Assembly: GCF_002843235.3 (NCBI RefSeq)
Contig: NZ_CP031123.2
Coordinates: 2,046,001-2,110,000, forward strand
Length of the DNA stretch: 64,000 bases
Reading direction: 5' to 3'
From: Providencia huaxiensis
GTDB lineage: Bacteria; Pseudomonadota; Gammaproteobacteria; Enterobacterales; Enterobacteriaceae
The notes beneath the pieces were generated by a model. That model did not search any database. It was not told the origin of the DNA and saw only the letters and a list, made by a program, of their open reading frames with translations. How positions within the stretch are numbered: position 1 is the first letter of the stretch; each line of letters opens with the position of its first letter. Shown here one piece after another: positions 50,697 to 61,111 of this stretch. Position numbers and translations under genes: made by a program.

Positions 50697-50815
50697 ATAG
50701 CATTCCAAATAGACAGTTAATGTCCCTCTAGACTACTTGATTTTTACGTATTTAAAATCAGATATAACTGTAACTTATCCTTTCATTTCAAGTCATAGTT
50801 ATAAAACTATAACTA

Positions 50816-50940
50816 ATTTTCTAAATAGTTTCGGTTACAGCTAGGCGGCGAATGAAGCTATCCCAAGGAGCATACAAAAGTATGTGACTTGGGTAGCTGA
50901 ATGAAGCCAACAACGCTGTAAATTTAATGACGACAAAAAA
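50816..50940. repeat. ERIC-type repeat, first of a tandem pair
   Basis: 125 bp starting ATTTTCTAAATAG, with GGTTACAGCTAGGCGGCG, central palindrome CCCAAGG/CTTGGG around CATAC/GTATG, GAAGCCAACAACGCTGTA and a right end AATGACGAC. It is almost identical to the next element over about 105 bases, but its right end differs. Confidence 0.85.
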
Positions 50941-50955
50941 TCACAATCACCATTA

Positions 50956-51080
50956 ATTTTCTAAATAGTTTCGGTTACAGCTAGGCGGCAAATGAGGCTA
51001 TCCCAAGGAGCATACAAAAGTATGTGACTTGGGTAGCTGAATGAAGCCAACAACGCTGTAGCCCAAACTATGACGAAAAT
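50956..51080. repeat. ERIC-type repeat, second of a tandem pair, abutting the purF stop codon
   Basis: 125 bp with inverted ends ATTTTC-TAAATAGTTT and AAACTATGA-CGAAAAT (about 24 bp imperfect). It starts exactly 140 bases after the first copy and ends at 51080, directly at the purF stop codon (51081-51083). It will therefore be transcribed as the purF 3' untranslated region. Confidence 0.87.
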
Positions 51081-52598
51081 TTAGCCTTCGTTGTAAATTT
51101 CCAAATCCTCAACCTCACTCTGGTCCTTCAACTTTAACTCATCGTCTTTCCGTAAGTTTTCTAAGTAGTCTAAATAACTTTGGTCGATATCCTTTGTCAC
51201 ATAAATACCATCAAATACCGAGCATTCAAACTCCGTGATTTCCGGGTTTTCTTCTTTAACAGCATCCACCAAATCACTTAAATCTTGGAATATCAGGCCA
51301 TCTGCACCGATAAGCTTACGAATTTCATCCACTTCACGACCGTGTGCAATCAATTCATTTGCATTTGGCATATCAATACCATACACGTTAGGGAAACGCA
51401 CTTCGGGTGCCGCTGAGGCAAAATAAACATTTTTTGCTCCAGCTTCGCGTGCTAGCTCAACAATTTGCTCAGATGTTGTTCCGCGCACAATTGAGTCATC
51501 GATGAGTAAGACGTTTTTATCACGAAACTCTGCACGGTTCGCATTAAGTTTACGACGTACGGATTTACGACGTTCTTGCTGACCCGGCATGATAAATGTA
51601 CGGCCTACATAGCGGTTTTTCACGAAACCTTGGCGATATGGTTTATCAAGAATATGTGCGATTTCTAGCGCAATATCACACGATGTTTCTGGGATAGGGA
51701 TCACCACATCGATATTTAAATCTTCCCATTCACGGGCAATTTTGGCGCCCAGTTTTTGTCCCATACGTAATCTTGCGTTATATACCGACACTTTATCAAT
51801 AAAAGAGTCTTGGCGAGCAAAATAGACATATTCAAAGATACATGGGGTTAATTGTGGGTTATCAGAGCATTGGCGTGTAAATAATTGCCCTCTTTCTGTC
51901 ACATATACCGCTTCACCCGGAGCGACATCGCGTAAAAATTCGAAGCCTAAAGTATCAAGCGCGACACTCTCTGAAGCGACCATATATTCATGCTCACCGC
52001 TTTCAGTAATGCGGCGCCCTAATACTAACGGACGGATACCATGAGGGTCACGGAAGGCTAACATGCCATGCCCAATAATTAATGCCACGCATGCATATGC
52101 ACCGCGTATTTTCTTATGCATGGCTGCCACTGCACTGAAAACATTGTCTGGCTCGAGAGGAAAATGGTCAAACCTATCTAGCTCATGCGCTAATACGTTC
52201 AGTAGTATTTCAGAATCAGAGGTGGTGTTAACATGGCGGCGAGCAGTTTCAAATAAGCTTCGCGTTAGTTCGTGAGCGTTTGTCAGATTACCATTATGTG
52301 CAAGGGTAATACCAAAAGGTGAGTTTACATAGAAAGGCTGTGCTTCTGATGCACTCGAACTGCCTGCTGTAGGATAACGAACATGGCCCAACCCCATACA
52401 ACCTTGTAGTCTGAGCATATGTCGGGTTTCAAAGACGTCTTTTACAAGGCCATTCGCTTTACGTAAACGAATATTATTTTTGCCATCAATTGTGGCAATA
52501 CCTGCTGCATCTTGCCCACGATGCTGAAGCACCGTGAGAGCATCATAAATTGATTGGTTTACCGGTGTAACACCGGCGATACCGACAATACCGCACAT
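51081..52598 (-). CDS. purF: Amidophosphoribosyltransferase PurF
   Basis: First step of purine synthesis: PRPP plus glutamine to phosphoribosylamine. The 505-residue protein begins MCGIVGIAG, so the catalytic Cys is exposed simply by Met removal; the glutaminase domain ([11 protein letters not shown]) is followed by the PRPP-binding loop [13 protein letters not shown]. It forms an operon with cvpA, 14 bases upstream, under a PurR operator. Confidence 0.97.
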   Translation of the reverse strand: MCGIVGIAGVTPVNQSIYDALTVLQHRGQDAAGIATIDGKNNIRLRKANGLVKDVFETRHMLRLQGCMGLGHVRYPTAGSSSASEAQPFYVNSPFGITLAHNGNLTNAHELTRSLFETARRHVNTTSDSEILLNVLAHELDRFDHFPLEPDNVFSAVAAMHKKIRGAYACVALIIGHGMLAFRDPHGIRPLVLGRRITESGEHEYMVASESVALDTLGFEFLRDVAPGEAVYVTERGQLFTRQCSDNPQLTPCIFEYVYFARQDSFIDKVSVYNARLRMGQKLGAKIAREWEDLNIDVVIPIPETSCDIALEIAHILDKPYRQGFVKNRYVGRTFIMPGQQERRKSVRRKLNANRAEFRDKNVLLIDDSIVRGTTSEQIVELAREAGAKNVYFASAAPEVRFPNVYGIDMPNANELIAHGREVDEIRKLIGADGLIFQDLSDLVDAVKEENPEITEFECSVFDGIYVTKDIDQSYLDYLENLRKDDELKLKDQSEVEDLEIYNEG

Positions 52599-52612
52599 TT
52601 AGTCTTTCCTCA

Positions 52613-53116
52613 TCAGCCAGACGGAGAAATGTTCTCCGGTAGGAAACTTGACGCATTTTGCAGGTAGTCAAAAAACCACCTGATTATATGACTGAACTGC
52701 GGAATAAGTTCCGAACGCTGCCAGTCCTCACTTTGAGGTAATGGTGTAAATGTATCGAGAAAAAACAGCAATGCCGAAACAATCAGTACACCACGCAACG
52801 CGCCGAAGCAGATCCCCAGAACCCGATCTGTGCCTGATAACCCGGTTTTTTGTACCAACGAGCTAATCACATAGTTCACCACCGCGCCAACAATTAATGT
52901 GGCGATAAACAGAGCAGCGATAGCAATGCCATTTCTAACCAGCACATCCTCAAAGCGAGTAAAATAGCCCGCTAAATAAGGATAAAACGTACTCGCAACA
53001 AAAAAAGCACAGCCCCATGTAACCAATGAGAGCGCCTCTCGTACAAACCCACGGATCAAGCTAACTAGTGCCGAGAAGCCAATAATGGCGATAATTGTGT
53101 AATCTATCCAGACCAT
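52613..53116 (-). CDS. cvpA: Colicin V production protein CvpA
   Basis: Inner-membrane protein of 167 residues with four hydrophobic segments (for example [23 protein letters not shown] at the start). In E. coli it is needed for colicin V export and has been linked to bile and purine phenotypes. First gene of the cvpA-purF unit, with its own promoter and PurR site. Confidence 0.95.
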   Translation of the reverse strand: MVWIDYTIIAIIGFSALVSLIRGFVREALSLVTWGCAFFVASTFYPYLAGYFTRFEDVLVRNGIAIAALFIATLIVGAVVNYVISSLVQKTGLSGTDRVLGICFGALRGVLIVSALLFFLDTFTPLPQSEDWQRSELIPQFSHIIRWFFDYLQNASSFLPENISPSG

Positions 53117-53170
53117 ATTTTATTCCAAAATTCGCACTCACGACATCAGCGAAGTGCATTCTAACAGAAA

Positions 53171-53186
53171 ACGAAAACGTTTGCGC
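53171..53186 (-). promoter_or_regulatory. PurR operator of cvpA-purF
   Basis: Read on the minus strand, GCGCAAACGTTTTCGT matches the E. coli cvpA PurR site ACGCAAACGTTTTCGT at 15 of 16 bases. It is about 55 bases upstream of the cvpA start. PurR with hypoxanthine or guanine should repress the operon from here. Confidence 0.9.
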
Positions 53187-53207
53187 AACCATTTTTCTAT
53201 CAATTTT

Positions 53208-53246
53208 AAAAAAATAGCGGCGAAAAGAAAAAATCATAATCGCCGC
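53208..53246 (-). terminator. dedD: dedD terminator
   Basis: On the minus strand, stem GCGGCGA/TCGCCGC (53240-53246 with 53217-53223), a 16-base loop, and then TATTTTTTT. It ends the long pdxB-dedD run and isolates the PurR-controlled cvpA promoter. Confidence 0.8.
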
Positions 53247-53295
53247 AGTAAGTTACTAAATCCCCTTACCTTTTAGGGATTATTGAAATTCTATT

Positions 53296-53937
53296 TTAAG
53301 GTTTATAGCTTTGAATTATTCCTTTTGTTCCCGTAATCTTGTTCAATTCAGGTAAAGCGGCTTCTAAGCGCTGCCTTGAGGCCTCAGGCCCTACGTAAAT
53401 ACGTGTGAGTTTATTATTCACCGGTTTTGCAGGAACCGTATACACCTGGTAACCAGATAACCTTAGTTTAGCGACAATCTCCTCAACTTTACTTGCATTG
53501 TTCAATGCAATCACTTGCACCACAAATGCTTTGCCCTGTGGCTGAGGTTTTGGCTCGGGCTTAGGTTCAGGCTTCGGTTGTGGTTTCGGTTCAACTTTAG
53601 GTTCAGGCTTAGGATCTGGCTTGACTGGTTCAACTACGCTCGGTGCAGGGCTTGTTGTCGATGGCCGTGTTTCAACCTGTTCGTTTTGCTGCTGCGTAAT
53701 GGCTTCTGACAACATGGCTTCAGAAGCCCCTTCTGAAGAAGCGGTGGTTGTCGTACTCACAATAGGCGCGATTGCCTCAATATCTTCTTCATCACCCGGT
53801 TTAGGGATAATAGGAATGGCCGCAAATTCATTTTCATTGTATTTTTTATCGCCATCAAGCAGAGCAGGAAGCACAATGACACCTACTGCTACGAGCACAA
53901 TGGCGCCAGCAAGTCGATTCTGAAATTTACTAGCCAC
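53296..53937 (-). CDS. dedD: Cell division protein DedD (SPOR domain)
   Basis: Septal-ring protein that joins the division site by binding denuded peptidoglycan. The 213 residues comprise a short cytoplasmic start, one membrane helix (AGAIVLVAVGVIVLPALL), a long linker with repeated Pro-Lys-Pro-Glu units (PEPKVEPKPQPKPEPK), and a C-terminal SPOR domain (about 140-213: KAFVVQVIALNNASKVEEI). GTG at 53937 (VASKFQNRL) is chosen over the open frame to 54051 because it matches E. coli DedD and has AAGGAT upstream. It starts 5 bases after folC. Confidence 0.92.
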   Translation of the reverse strand: MASKFQNRLAGAIVLVAVGVIVLPALLDGDKKYNENEFAAIPIIPKPGDEEDIEAIAPIVSTTTTASSEGASEAMLSEAITQQQNEQVETRPSTTSPAPSVVEPVKPDPKPEPKVEPKPQPKPEPKPEPKPQPQGKAFVVQVIALNNASKVEEIVAKLRLSGYQVYTVPAKPVNNKLTRIYVGPEASRQRLEAALPELNKITGTKGIIQSYKP

Positions 53938-53942
53938 CGGCA

Positions 53943-55232
53943 CTATCCTTCTTGATTTTCCAATAACATCATGACGTGAGCGACGGTATGAAATGACCCG
54001 CACACCACAATCACATCTTGCTCGTTTGCATCGATGCAAGCTTGTTGCCACGCTTTTTCTACACTGCCAAACTGGTTAGCTGCTGGTAAATATTGACTAA
54101 GTTGGGCCACATCGGCTCCCCTAAACTCAGTTAATGGCGCAAGGTACCAGTCGGTGACTTGTTGTGATAAGCACTCAAGCGTCCCTTTGATATCTTTATC
54201 GCCTAGCATCCCAACCACCGCGCGAATGCGACGGTTTTTAGTTTCCGGTAAGGTAGCTAATTTACTGACTAAGTACCCAGCTGCATGTGGGTTATGAGCG
54301 ACATCCAATATCATTAACGGTTTTTCACCGATAATTTGGAATCGACCCGGTAATTGAGCCGATTTCAAACCTTGATGAATAGCGGATTCAGTCACTTTCT
54401 GGGCAATATCAGTGTCAATTTCCAGTAAGCAACTTACCACACCCAGTGCCGTCGCGGCATTCGCTAAAGGGACATTGGGTAACGGCAAATTATGCCATTC
54501 ACGCTGTGAACTTTTCCATGACCAACTATTTTCTTGCTCACTGTATTGCCAATCCACACCACGACGAAATAACGGCGTACCTAACTGCTCAGCCACTTGA
54601 GCAATTGAAGCTGGCATGTCTGGCTCACCAACGACACCATAGTGATCTTTGCGAAAAATGCCGGCTTTTTCATAACCAATGTGCTCACGGTCTGCGCCTA
54701 ACCAATCAATATGGTCTAAAGCAATACTGGTGATCGCTGCAATGTCAGCATCAACGATATTTGTCGCATCTAACCGCCCGCCTAAACCGACTTCTAAAAT
54801 CACAATATCGAGTTTAGCTTGTTTAAATAACTGTAACGCAGCCAAGGTGCCATATTCAAAATAGGTCAGCGAAATATCTGCACGCTGGGCTTCAATTGTG
54901 GCAAATGCCTCACAGAAATCAGATTCGGGAAGTTCTTGCCCTTGAATACGAACGCGCTCGGTATAACGGATAAGATGTGGTGAACTGTAAACCCCAACGT
55001 TTAGCCCAGAAGCCATAAAAATGGACTCTAGCGTATGACAGGTTGTTCCTTTGCCGTTGGTTCCAGTGACAGTGATAACTTTGGGGGCAGGTTGCGTTAG
55101 GTTCATTTTCCTAGCAACTTGACCGACTCGCTCCAACCCCATATCAATATTTTGGCTATGTAGGTCGGTGAGATAAGAAAGCCAAGCCTCCAAAGGAGAC
55201 TTGGCGTTAGGAATGATTAGATTACTCATCAT
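53943..55232 (-). CDS. folC: Bifunctional dihydrofolate/folylpolyglutamate synthase FolC
   Basis: Adds glutamate to dihydropteroate and to folates. Mur-ligase fold with P-loop [52 protein letters not shown] and [11 protein letters not shown]. The frame is open to 55307, but the tandem ATGs at 55232 and 55229, which overlap the accD stop in ATGATGAGTAA, fit the E. coli N-terminus, giving about 429 residues. Confidence 0.94.
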   Translation of the reverse strand: MMSNLIIPNAKSPLEAWLSYLTDLHSQNIDMGLERVGQVARKMNLTQPAPKVITVTGTNGKGTTCHTLESIFMASGLNVGVYSSPHLIRYTERVRIQGQELPESDFCEAFATIEAQRADISLTYFEYGTLAALQLFKQAKLDIVILEVGLGGRLDATNIVDADIAAITSIALDHIDWLGADREHIGYEKAGIFRKDHYGVVGEPDMPASIAQVAEQLGTPLFRRGVDWQYSEQENSWSWKSSQREWHNLPLPNVPLANAATALGVVSCLLEIDTDIAQKVTESAIHQGLKSAQLPGRFQIIGEKPLMILDVAHNPHAAGYLVSKLATLPETKNRRIRAVVGMLGDKDIKGTLECLSQQVTDWYLAPLTEFRGADVAQLSQYLPAANQFGSVEKAWQQACIDANEQDVIVVCGSFHTVAHVMMLLENQEG

Positions 55233-56193
55233 CTTTTTTATGCTTTTCAGAATCCTTTTTTGGCTCTTGGGCATCAAGTTCATCAACGGCGTTAATGTCG
55301 ATTTCAACCGTTTCCGCTACGATGATAGGTGTCTCATTAAAGCTTGGTTTATTGGTTAACATTGCCAATATTTCAGCTAAACGGTCACGCATCTCAGGGC
55401 GGCGAACTATCATATCAATCGCGCCTTTCTCAAGTAAGAATTCACTGCGTTGGAAGCCTTGTGGTAATTTTTCGCGAACCGTCTGTTCGATAACACGCGG
55501 CCCCGCAAAACCGATTAATGCTTTCGGCTCAGCCACGTTAATATCACCTAACATAGCTAAACTTGCAGATACCCCACCCATGGTTGGGTCGGTCAATACT
55601 GAAATATAAGGTAAACCACGCTCTTGCATTTTTGCTAATGCGGCACTGGTTTTTGCCATCTGCATCAATGATAACAGTGCTTCTTGCATACGCGCACCGC
55701 CACTTGAAGAGAAACAAACCAATGGGCAGTTATCTTCCAGAGCTTGTTCAACCGCACGCACAAAACGCGCACCGACAACAGAGGCCATTGAACCGCCCAT
55801 AAAGGCGAATTCAAACGCTGCAGCCACAACAGGCATGCCTTTCAATGTGCCTTTTAGCACGATGATCGCATCTTTTTCACCTGTTTCTTTTTGCGCAGCA
55901 GCAATACGGTCTTTATATTTTTTTGAATCTTTGAACTTAAGGATATCTTTTGGCTCAAGTTCGCTACCTAATTCCGTTGTTGAGTTTTCATCAAGGAAGG
56001 TTTCTAAACGCTGACGTGCGTGAATTCGCATATGGTGGTCACATTTTGGACACACGGATAAATTACGCTCTAATTCAGCACCATATAATACTTGCCCACA
56101 GCTATCGCATTTAGTCCAAACCCCTTCTGGGATATTGGCTTTATGTGATTGGGTCAAGTTACCTTTCTTTAAAATTTTTTCAATCCAGCTCAT
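55222..56193 (-). CDS. accD: Acetyl-CoA carboxylase carboxyltransferase subunit beta AccD
   Basis: With AccA it transfers CO2 from carboxybiotin to acetyl-CoA to make malonyl-CoA. The zinc ribbon is intact: C29, C32, C48, C51 (CDSC and CPKC). The carboxylase core has [17 protein letters not shown] and [16 protein letters not shown]. The 323 residues end in a longer, highly charged tail ([15 protein letters not shown]) than in E. coli. Its last codons overlap the folC start. Confidence 0.96.
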   Translation of the reverse strand: MSWIEKILKKGNLTQSHKANIPEGVWTKCDSCGQVLYGAELERNLSVCPKCDHHMRIHARQRLETFLDENSTTELGSELEPKDILKFKDSKKYKDRIAAAQKETGEKDAIIVLKGTLKGMPVVAAAFEFAFMGGSMASVVGARFVRAVEQALEDNCPLVCFSSSGGARMQEALLSLMQMAKTSAALAKMQERGLPYISVLTDPTMGGVSASLAMLGDINVAEPKALIGFAGPRVIEQTVREKLPQGFQRSEFLLEKGAIDMIVRRPEMRDRLAEILAMLTNKPSFNETPIIVAETVEIDINAVDELDAQEPKKDSEKHKKDDE

Positions 56194-56310
56194 TAATGGA
56201 CCTTTTTGTCTGATTCACTCTGGTTATCACCAGTATGTAATTTTTTGCCATTAAACCACAATGATATCTCACTGTAGATAAAAACTTGTTAAACCACCTT
56301 GCTAAACGGC

Positions 56311-56997
56311 TTAGTGGTTATCGATTTTTTGCGCTGCCGCACGCTTTTCTTTTGCAGCGATCCGGCGATGACGAATAATTTCAACCACACCCGGCAAAAT
56401 TGAAACAAAGATAATCGCGACTATCAGTAATTTCAAATTCTTTTGTACGAACGGTAATTCACCAAAGAAATAACCTGCATAGGTGAATAATAATACCCAA
56501 ATAAACGCGCCCGTCACATTATAAAACGCAAAGTGACGATAAGACATTTTACCCATTCCTGCAACGAATGGCGCAAAAGTTCTGACTATCGGCACAAAGC
56601 GTGCCAGTATAATCGCTTTACCGCCATGTTTTTCATAAAAAGCATGGGTTTTATCTAAATAAACACGACGAAAAATCTTCGAATCTGGATTTTTGAATAG
56701 TTTCTCACCAAAAATACGCCCGATTGTGTAGTTCACTGCATCACCAATAATTGCCGCGGTGATCATTAAAGCGACCATTAAATGGACATTCAAGTCATTG
56801 CTGTCTAATGACGAAATCGCGCCAGCAACAAATAATAACGAATCTCCAGGTAAAAATGGTGTGACCACTAACCCTGTTTCACAAAATAGGATCAGAAACA
56901 GGATACCATAGACCCATGTACCATAATCTCTGACCAGTTCAGCAAGGTGTACATCGATATGTAAAATAAAGTCGATAATAAAAGTGATAAATTCCAT
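56311..56997 (-). CDS. dedA: DedA family membrane protein
   Basis: Inner-membrane protein of the DedA (SNARE-associated/VTT) superfamily, implicated in membrane phospholipid recycling and proton-motive-force homeostasis. The 228 residues follow E. coli Ded[22 protein letters not shown], the [17 protein letters not shown] loop, and the [16 protein letters not shown] signature with its essential arginine. ATG at 56997 ([17 protein letters not shown]) has GAGGA upstream and fits the E. coli start better than 57024. Confidence 0.93.
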   Translation of the reverse strand: MEFITFIIDFILHIDVHLAELVRDYGTWVYGILFLILFCETGLVVTPFLPGDSLLFVAGAISSLDSNDLNVHLMVALMITAAIIGDAVNYTIGRIFGEKLFKNPDSKIFRRVYLDKTHAFYEKHGGKAIILARFVPIVRTFAPFVAGMGKMSYRHFAFYNVTGAFIWVLLFTYAGYFFGELPFVQKNLKLLIVAIIFVSILPGVVEIIRHRRIAAKEKRAAAQKIDNH

Positions 56998-57062
56998 ATA
57001 ATCCTCATTAATAATAGCATCCATGCTATTTGCAATAATTATGAGATAGATAAAAATTCGCT

Positions 57063-57878
57063 TTACATCAGTTCATCTGCCAGAAAAAGAGGCCCCATCA
57101 CATTCTGAGGTAACTCAAATTTCTCTGGGTAATCGACACTCACTAAATACAACCCTTCCGCTTTGGCGGTTGCAGCTGCCTTCGTGCGATCTTTTAACTC
57201 AAGAAGATGTGCCATCCAATCAATATTTTGATTGCCACAGCCAATCTCCAACAGACTTCCGACAATATTTCTTACCATATGGTGAACAAACGCATTGGCT
57301 TTGATGTCTACCACCACATAATTACCGTGGCGGCTGACATTCACATGCATCACATTACGCCATGGCGACTTCGACTGACACTGGACTGCTCTGAATGAGG
57401 TAAAATCACGCTCACCCAATAGCGCCTGTGCCGCTTCATGCATTCTTTTTTCATCGAGCGGGTAATGAAAATGTGTTACGCCATTCGACAAAATTGCAGG
57501 CCGATAACGGTGATTAAAAATCACATAGCGATATCGGCGTGCTGTTGCACTAAAGCGTGCATGAAATTCCTCGGCCACTGGTTTACACCAGCGGACAGCG
57601 ATATCCGCAGGTAAATGGGTATTCGTCCCCATCGTCCAAGCCGCCTCTTTACGGATGGCCGAGGTTTCAAAATGCACCACTTGCCCTGTGGCATGCACAC
57701 CTGCATCGGTACGCCCTGCGCAAAACACGCTAATTGGCTCCGCAGCAATTTTTGATAAAGCTTCTTCTAAGCAGCCTTGAACACTTTTAACTTCTTGCTG
57801 ACGTTGCCAACCAAAATAACGACTGCCGTTGTATTCAATACCTAAGGCGATTCGATACAACTGTGTAGACTCAAACAT
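57063..57878 (-). CDS. truA: tRNA pseudouridine(38-40) synthase TruA
   Basis: Modifies U38, U39 and U40 in the anticodon stem of many tRNAs. The catalytic aspartate is D58 in [17 protein letters not shown]. The 271 residues carry both [10 protein letters not shown] and [11 protein letters not shown] family regions. Its start overlaps the usg stop by one base. Confidence 0.95.
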   Translation of the reverse strand: MFESTQLYRIALGIEYNGSRYFGWQRQQEVKSVQGCLEEALSKIAAEPISVFCAGRTDAGVHATGQVVHFETSAIRKEAAWTMGTNTHLPADIAVRWCKPVAEEFHARFSATARRYRYVIFNHRYRPAILSNGVTHFHYPLDEKRMHEAAQALLGERDFTSFRAVQCQSKSPWRNVMHVNVSRHGNYVVVDIKANAFVHHMVRNIVGSLLEIGCGNQNIDWMAHLLELKDRTKAAATAKAEGLYLVSVDYPEKFELPQNVMGPLFLADELM

Positions 57879-58888
57879 TAGTAAAACAGCTCCTGAGCCA
57901 GTTTTTCTGCTGTTTCTACTGCCATCAATGCCCCACCGAAACGCACGTTATCTGCCACTGACCAAAACTGTAAAATTTCAGGTATGCCGTAATCATTGCG
58001 AACACAACCAATGCTTAATTGGTCATGACCTGACGCTTCTGTCACCTGTGTGGGATAATCACCCTCTTCTGAGACCTGAATATCCTCAAAACGTTCAAGT
58101 TCGTCGTTAGCTTCTTCTGCACTCATTGGACGCAATGTTTCTAAATGAACGACTTGCGCATTACCATAAAAAACAGGGGATTGAATAAAGCTCACCGCCA
58201 CTGGCAAGCCATCATCTTGCAATACCTTACGCACTTGCTCAACCAAACGACGTTCGTGAACCACACTGCCTTCTATGTCAGCCAATAATGGCAACATATT
58301 GAACGCGAGTTGCTTACTAAAACGGCCCTCTTCGGCAGGAATACCATTTAATAAACGCGCACTTTGCCCGGCCAGTTCGTCGACTGCGGCTTTACCATAG
58401 CTGGAAACCGACAGCATGTTTGTCAAGGTAATACGGCCTAACCCTGCGGCATCCACCAGCGGTTTAATCGCTGTTAATAATTGACTCACAGAGCTATCTG
58501 CCAATGAAATAATATTACGGTTGCGATAATCAGCTAACACTTGCGGATTCACATTTGGAACAATCAATGGCACGTCCGGTTCTTGGGCAAATACACCGCT
58601 AGTATCGATGACAATACACCCTTCTTGCGCTGCTAAATCGGCATATTCTCGGCTCACACCTTCATTGGCGGCAAAAAAAGCTATTTGTGCCTGTGACCAA
58701 TCAAAATCGGCCACATTTTCAACTTGAATACTTTTACCATTAAAGCGCACGCTCTCCCCTGCACTACGCTCGCTGGCAAGTAAATACAATTCGCCGACTG
58801 GGAATTCTCTTTCTTGTAACAGTGAAATAATAGCTTCACCTACAGCACCGGTTGCGCCTAATACTGCAATATTCCAACCTTCAGTCAT
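57878..58888 (-). CDS. usg: USG-1 protein (aspartate-semialdehyde dehydrogenase-like, catalytic Cys absent)
   Basis: A 336-residue paralogue of aspartate-semialdehyde dehydrogenase. The NADP-binding start [16 protein letters not shown] is intact, but the position of the catalytic cysteine (NCTVS motif in Asd) reads DSSVSQLL here, with Ser132 in place of Cys, as also in E. coli Usg. It is therefore unlikely to have Asd activity; the role is unknown. It is embedded between pdxB and truA as in E. coli. Confidence 0.93.
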   Translation of the reverse strand: MTEGWNIAVLGATGAVGEAIISLLQEREFPVGELYLLASERSAGESVRFNGKSIQVENVADFDWSQAQIAFFAANEGVSREYADLAAQEGCIVIDTSGVFAQEPDVPLIVPNVNPQVLADYRNRNIISLADSSVSQLLTAIKPLVDAAGLGRITLTNMLSVSSYGKAAVDELAGQSARLLNGIPAEEGRFSKQLAFNMLPLLADIEGSVVHERRLVEQVRKVLQDDGLPVAVSFIQSPVFYGNAQVVHLETLRPMSAEEANDELERFEDIQVSEEGDYPTQVTEASGHDQLSIGCVRNDYGIPEILQFWSVADNVRFGGALMAVETAEKLAQELFY

Positions 58889-58974
58889 GGCTATTCCTCT
58901 AAAAAATAAAAAAAATCAAACAACCCCCAATAATTAGGGGCTATTTAATTAGATGTTCATTTTAACTACATTTA

Positions 58975-60108
58975 TTATGCGTGGGTTAAACGTGCCTTAA
59001 AACCCAGCGCATTCAGTTTCGATGCCGTTTGTTCATTATCACAAATAATTTCAAGGGATGACCATTCACGGCGTTCTTGGTAATTTTTGCGCAGTTTATC
59101 AAATTCGCCTTTTACCCCTGCAACCGCTCTTAACGCTGCGTCATCTCGGCGCACATCATACACGAGATGCACTAACCTTTTGAGCTGGTTTTGCGTTAAT
59201 TTACCATTGAAAGTCAATTGATTGATATCTGGCTTAGGCAGTAAGGATGAAAGGCAAACTTGTGACGATTTGCCGAGAAACTGACAGTAAGCTTCATAAA
59301 CTTGCGTGGTTCCTCGTGCTTTGCCTTCTAGGGTATAACCTGCAATATGGGGCGTGCCGATATCCACTAATGCTAAAAGTGCGGTGTCTAAATCAGGCTC
59401 TGGCTCCCACACATCTAAGATAACACTGAGTTTTTTCCCTCGGTTAAGTACAGATAATAGTGCTTTATTATCAACTACCTCACCCCGGCTTGCGTTAATC
59501 AAAATGGTGCCAGCCTGTAATTTTGCTAAACGCGCTTCATCCATTAAATGGAAAGTTTGATATTCCCCTGACATATTCAGCGGAGTATGGAAGGTAATGA
59601 CGTCAGCGCGCTCGAGGACATCTTCAAAAGAAACAAATGGCTCGTCGTCCCCCTTAGCTGCTCGCGGTGGATCACAGAGTAATGTTTTGACGCCCCAAGC
59701 CGATAACCTAGCGGCTAAGCGCCCTCCGACATTGCCAACGCCAATAATTCCTACTGTTTTATCACGCAAATCAAAGTTATCGCGTTCCGCTAGCAATAAT
59801 AGTGAGGAAATAACATATTCAACAACCGCTATCGCATTACAACCCGGCGCTGATGAAAAACCGATATTTGCCGTTGATAACCACTCGGTATCAATATGAT
59901 CAAAACCAGCAGTCGCGGTTCCAACAAATTTAACCGGGGTATTATTGAGTAGTGATTCATTAACCTTAGTGATAGAACGCACCATTAGTGCATCTGCATC
60001 AATTAATTCTTGTTCTGGTATAGGGCGTCCTGGTACCGCTTTTACCTCACCAAGCTCACTAAATAAAGTTTGAGCATAGGGCATATTCTCATCGACTAAA
60101 ATTTTCAC
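58975..60108 (-). CDS. pdxB: Erythronate-4-phosphate dehydrogenase PdxB
   Basis: Oxidises 4-phosphoerythronate in pyridoxal phosphate synthesis. The 377-residue D-2-hydroxyacid dehydrogenase has [16 protein letters not shown] (NAD site) and the catalytic Arg, Glu and His in [19 protein letters not shown] and GTPHIAGYT, plus the PdxB dimerisation tail. It is the promoter-proximal gene of the pdxB-usg-truA-dedA-accD-folC-dedD run; 86 bases separate it from usg. Confidence 0.95.
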   Translation of the reverse strand: MKILVDENMPYAQTLFSELGEVKAVPGRPIPEQELIDADALMVRSITKVNESLLNNTPVKFVGTATAGFDHIDTEWLSTANIGFSSAPGCNAIAVVEYVISSLLLLAERDNFDLRDKTVGIIGVGNVGGRLAARLSAWGVKTLLCDPPRAAKGDDEPFVSFEDVLERADVITFHTPLNMSGEYQTFHLMDEARLAKLQAGTILINASRGEVVDNKALLSVLNRGKKLSVILDVWEPEPDLDTALLALVDIGTPHIAGYTLEGKARGTTQVYEAYCQFLGKSSQVCLSSLLPKPDINQLTFNGKLTQNQLKRLVHLVYDVRRDDAALRAVAGVKGEFDKLRKNYQERREWSSLEIICDNEQTASKLNALGFKARLTHA

Positions 60109-60201
60109 GCTGTTGTCCTAATCAATCACTTTTTTGTTTTGTGTCGTTATTTATATAGATAAGTGGAATAATATTTTGCCACGGTTTAAGCCAGATGCCT
60201 A

Positions 60202-61011
60202 TTAGAGGTTGCCTTCTACGGCAAATTCTTTCACTCGAAAACGGTCTGGTGTCACGCCAGATATTTGCTGGAACATTGCAATAAAAGCGGATGCGGAGCT
60301 ATATCCCACATCCAGTGCGACTTCATGTACACTCTTCCCTTTTTCTAGCCCTGCAACCGCATGTAGATATCGCAAGCGTTGGCGCCATTCACTAAATGAC
60401 ATGCCTAGCTCCTGCTGGCAACGTCTTGATAACGTGCGTTCCGATGTGTAATAGCGTTTTGCCCATTGTGCTAACGTCGTGTTATCGGCTGGGTCGCTTT
60501 GTAACTCTAATAAAATGGGGGCAAGAAATTTGTCCTTTGAAACAGGCAAATAGGTGTCTTGGCAGGAAGACAATGGAAATTGGTCAATCAACACATGCGC
60601 CAAACGCAAGTCTTGCGCGGTTTCAGGTTGAACAATACCGCGTTGATACATGTCCGTCATAATTGATTGAAATATAGGGCTAAGCTTAATCACACAAGGC
60701 CGCTGGGCGAGCACTTGGTTGTATTCATGTGCAAAATCTATGATCCGAAATTTGACACTTTCTTTATTAAAGCTAGCATGGGAAATGTTCGCTGGGATCC
60801 AAATGCAAAATTCTGGTGGTGCTAAATAATGTTGACCTGCCACCTCCATTTCCATGATGCCACAAACCACATACAGCATTTGTCCAAAGGGGTGCGAATG
60901 GGATTTATACTCAGTGAGAGCTGCCGTTTGCTCGTGCCGAAAAGCCACCAATTCGGGTTCTGCAATATTACATTCACTGATTTGCCAAATGTCTGATTTT
61001 AAGTTTTCCAT
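60202..61011 (-). CDS. AraC family transcriptional regulator with N-terminal cupin
   Basis: A 269-residue regulator. The N-terminal cupin-like domain (about 20-130) includes HSHPFGQMLYVVCG and the AraC_binding-type IWIPANISHASF; the C-terminal AraC/XylS domain (about 165-260) has two helix-turn-helix motifs, with TLAQWAKRYYTSERTLSRRC and the signature VALDVGYSSASAFIAMFQQ. It is divergent from an EamA exporter gene 100 bases away, which it probably controls. In E. coli flk and fabB follow pdxB; this pair takes that place. Confidence 0.88.
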   Translation of the reverse strand: MENLKSDIWQISECNIAEPELVAFRHEQTAALTEYKSHSHPFGQMLYVVCGIMEMEVAGQHYLAPPEFCIWIPANISHASFNKESVKFRIIDFAHEYNQVLAQRPCVIKLSPIFQSIMTDMYQRGIVQPETAQDLRLAHVLIDQFPLSSCQDTYLPVSKDKFLAPILLELQSDPADNTTLAQWAKRYYTSERTLSRRCQQELGMSFSEWRQRLRYLHAVAGLEKGKSVHEVALDVGYSSASAFIAMFQQISGVTPDRFRVKEFAVEGNL

Positions 61012-61016
61012 AGTCC

Positions 61017-61043
61017 TGTCTGAAAAGCGTTATCGATTGTCTG
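61017..61043. promoter_or_regulatory. Direct repeats spaced 21 bp: candidate AraC-type operator
   Basis: TGTCTG occurs at 61017-61022 and 61038-61043, exactly 21 bases apart, the two-helical-turn spacing of AraC half-sites; an inverted relative GGACAGA lies at 61067-61073. A -10-like TATACT (61076-61081) without a good -35 precedes the exporter start, as expected for an activated promoter. Confidence 0.35.
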
Positions 61044-61111
61044 GTTATCAGTATATATAAAAAATCGGACAGATGTATACTAGCGCCCATTCAATATGGG
61101 AGAGTGTTTTA

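Noticed and set aside
37951..51080. Repeated palindromic units suggested a CRISPR-like or IS-derived array
   Set aside because: The units are dispersed, about 125 bp long, with ERIC-type centre and ends and no spacers or transposase gene; they are ERIC elements.
53938..54051. Longer DedD with a basic N-terminal extension
   Set aside because: The extra part is the reverse reading of the folC end; GTG 53937 matches the family start and has a ribosome binding site.
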